From contig CAIYFE010000265.1 of assembly GCA_903925445.1 (NCBI GenBank), positions 1 to 7,709 on the forward strand: a DNA stretch of 7,709 bases. Reading direction: 5' to 3'. Both the position numbers and the translations under genes were made by a program. Each line of letters begins with the position of its first letter. Positions within the stretch are counted from its first letter, which is position 1. The notes under the pieces were generated by a model, which was not told where the DNA came from, did not search any database, and saw only the letters and a list, made by a program, of their open reading frames with translations. Shown here piece after piece: positions 6,936 to 7,709 of the stretch. Origin of the DNA: an uncultured Burkholderiales bacterium. Lineage in GTDB: Bacteria; Pseudomonadota; Gammaproteobacteria; Burkholderiales; Burkholderiaceae_C.

Positions 6936-6946
6936 GGCGTGAGACC

Positions 6947-7709
6947 CTAACGGTTGCCGCGCAAAAAGAAATGCTCAATCGCGTGGCGGGCACGCTCGCG
7001 GTGATCGGCGTCGCCGGAGTGCAATTCAGCCATGGCGCCGTGCAGCATTTTTTGCGTCAAGCCTTTGGACAGCGCCTCCAAGACTTGTTCGATGTCTTCG
7101 CCTTTGGTCAGCAGCTTGCGCGCGCGTGCCAACTCGGCCTGACGCCAAGCTTCGGTTTGGGTGTTGAGTTGTTGGATCAAAGGCACATCGCTGCGTTGCG
7201 CCAGCCAGTGCTCAAAACTTTGCACGCCCGCATCGATGATGGCCTCTGCTTGCGCCACTGCGGCTTGGCGGTTGGCTTGGGCGGTTTGCACCACGTCAGA
7301 CAAATCGTCCACGGTGTAGAGGTAGACGTCTTGCAGCGATTTGACTTCTGGCTCGATGTCTCGCGGCACGGCCAAATCGACCATGAACATGGGGCGGTGC
7401 TTGCGTTGTTTCAAGGCGCGTTCAACTGCACCTAGGCCAATCAAGGGCAAGCTGCTGGCGGTGCAGCTGATCACCACGTCAAATTCGTGCAGATGCGAGG
7501 GCAAATCGGCCAAGCGCATCACATCGGCATTGAATTGCGTGGCGAGTTTTTCTCCGCGCTCCAAAGTGCGGTTGGCGATGGTGATGGATTTGGGCGACTT
7601 GGCCGCAAAGTGCGTGGCGCACAACTCGATCATCTCGCCGGCGCCAACAAACAACACCTTGGTGTGTGCCAAGTCTTCAAATAATTGCGCGGCCAAACGC
7701 ACCGAAGCC
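6947..7709 (-). CDS. hemA: Glutamyl-tRNA reductase, C-terminal part (5' end outside window)
   Basis: HemA reduces glutamyl-tRNA(Glu) with NADPH to glutamate-1-semialdehyde, the first committed step of the C5 route to heme and other tetrapyrroles. About 254 codons are visible of an expected 420 or so. The NADPH-binding domain opens with VLFVGAGEM (GAGEM at 7645-7631) and continues with TIANRTLERGEKLA, VISCTASSLPLIG and MVDLAVPRDIEPEV. A long helical dimerisation domain follows, from about DDLSDVVQ to the end (AIEHFFLRGNR). The catalytic N-terminal domain, with its active cysteine, lies beyond the right edge. The GTG at 7702-7700 is an internal valine in SVRLAAQLFEDL, not a start. The gene heads the unit with prfA, prmC and grxD; its promoter is outside the window. 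Confidence 0.96.
   Translation of the reverse strand, partial: ASVRLAAQLFEDLAHTKVLFVGAGEMIELCATHFAAKSPKSITIANRTLERGEKLATQFNADVMRLADLPSHLHEFDVVISCTASSLPLIGLGAVERALKQRKHRPMFMVDLAVPRDIEPEVKSLQDVYLYTVDDLSDVVQTAQANRQAAVAQAEAIIDAGVQSFEHWLAQRSDVPLIQQLNTQTEAWRQAELARARKLLTKGEDIEQVLEALSKGLTQKMLHGAMAELHSGDADHRERARHAIEHFFLRGNR

Noticed and set aside
7700..7702. GTG as the start of hemA
   Set aside because: The frame stays open to the window edge and the residues before it (A-S) continue the conserved SVRLAAQLF segment, so this is an internal valine of a truncated gene.

Overview
The window is a dense, ordinary stretch of bacterial chromosome made of housekeeping genes. I found no mobile element, phage gene, CRISPR array, tRNA, rRNA or defence cassette. 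The proteins look betaproteobacterial: ObgE is followed directly by ProB, ProB has an AAK plus PUA layout, and RppH, ProRS and RF1 resemble proteobacterial forms. The order obgE-proB / rppH / proS-lytic transglycosylase / grxD-prmC-prfA-hemA suggests Burkholderiales, probably a Comamonadaceae-like organism of moderate GC content (for example the Limnohabitans/Rhodoferax area). That placement is inferred from remembered family resemblance and gene order, not from a search.

Layout, left to right. The 3' end of obgE (ribosome-associated GTPase) and proB (glutamate 5-kinase) run on the + strand and overlap by ATGA. rppH (RNA pyrophosphohydrolase) runs toward proB on the - strand, and the two stop codons share one TTAA. 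A 104-bp divergent gap, the only sizeable intergenic space, separates rppH from proS (prolyl-tRNA synthetase with an editing domain). A small secreted SLT-family lytic transglycosylase follows proS after 14 bp. On the - strand, reading from the right edge, come hemA (glutamyl-tRNA reductase, 5' end outside the window), prfA (release factor 1), prmC (RF1 glutamine methyltransferase, overlapping prfA by ATGA) and grxD (CGFS monothiol glutaredoxin). grxD meets the transglycosylase gene tail to tail, with stop codons overlapping in a TTAG.

How the genes relate. hemA-prfA-prmC-grxD looks like one transcription unit. It links tetrapyrrole synthesis from glutamyl-tRNA, translation termination, methylation of RF1's GGQ glutamine, and Fe-S cluster handling. 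ProB starts proline synthesis and ProS charges tRNA with proline, but they are on opposite sides of rppH and not obviously co-transcribed. All genes appear intact except the two cut by the window edges. The points worth a second look are modest: two tail-to-tail gene pairs whose stop codons share four bases with no room for a terminator, the proS-transglycosylase pairing, and small motif deviations. I see no convincing undescribed system here.
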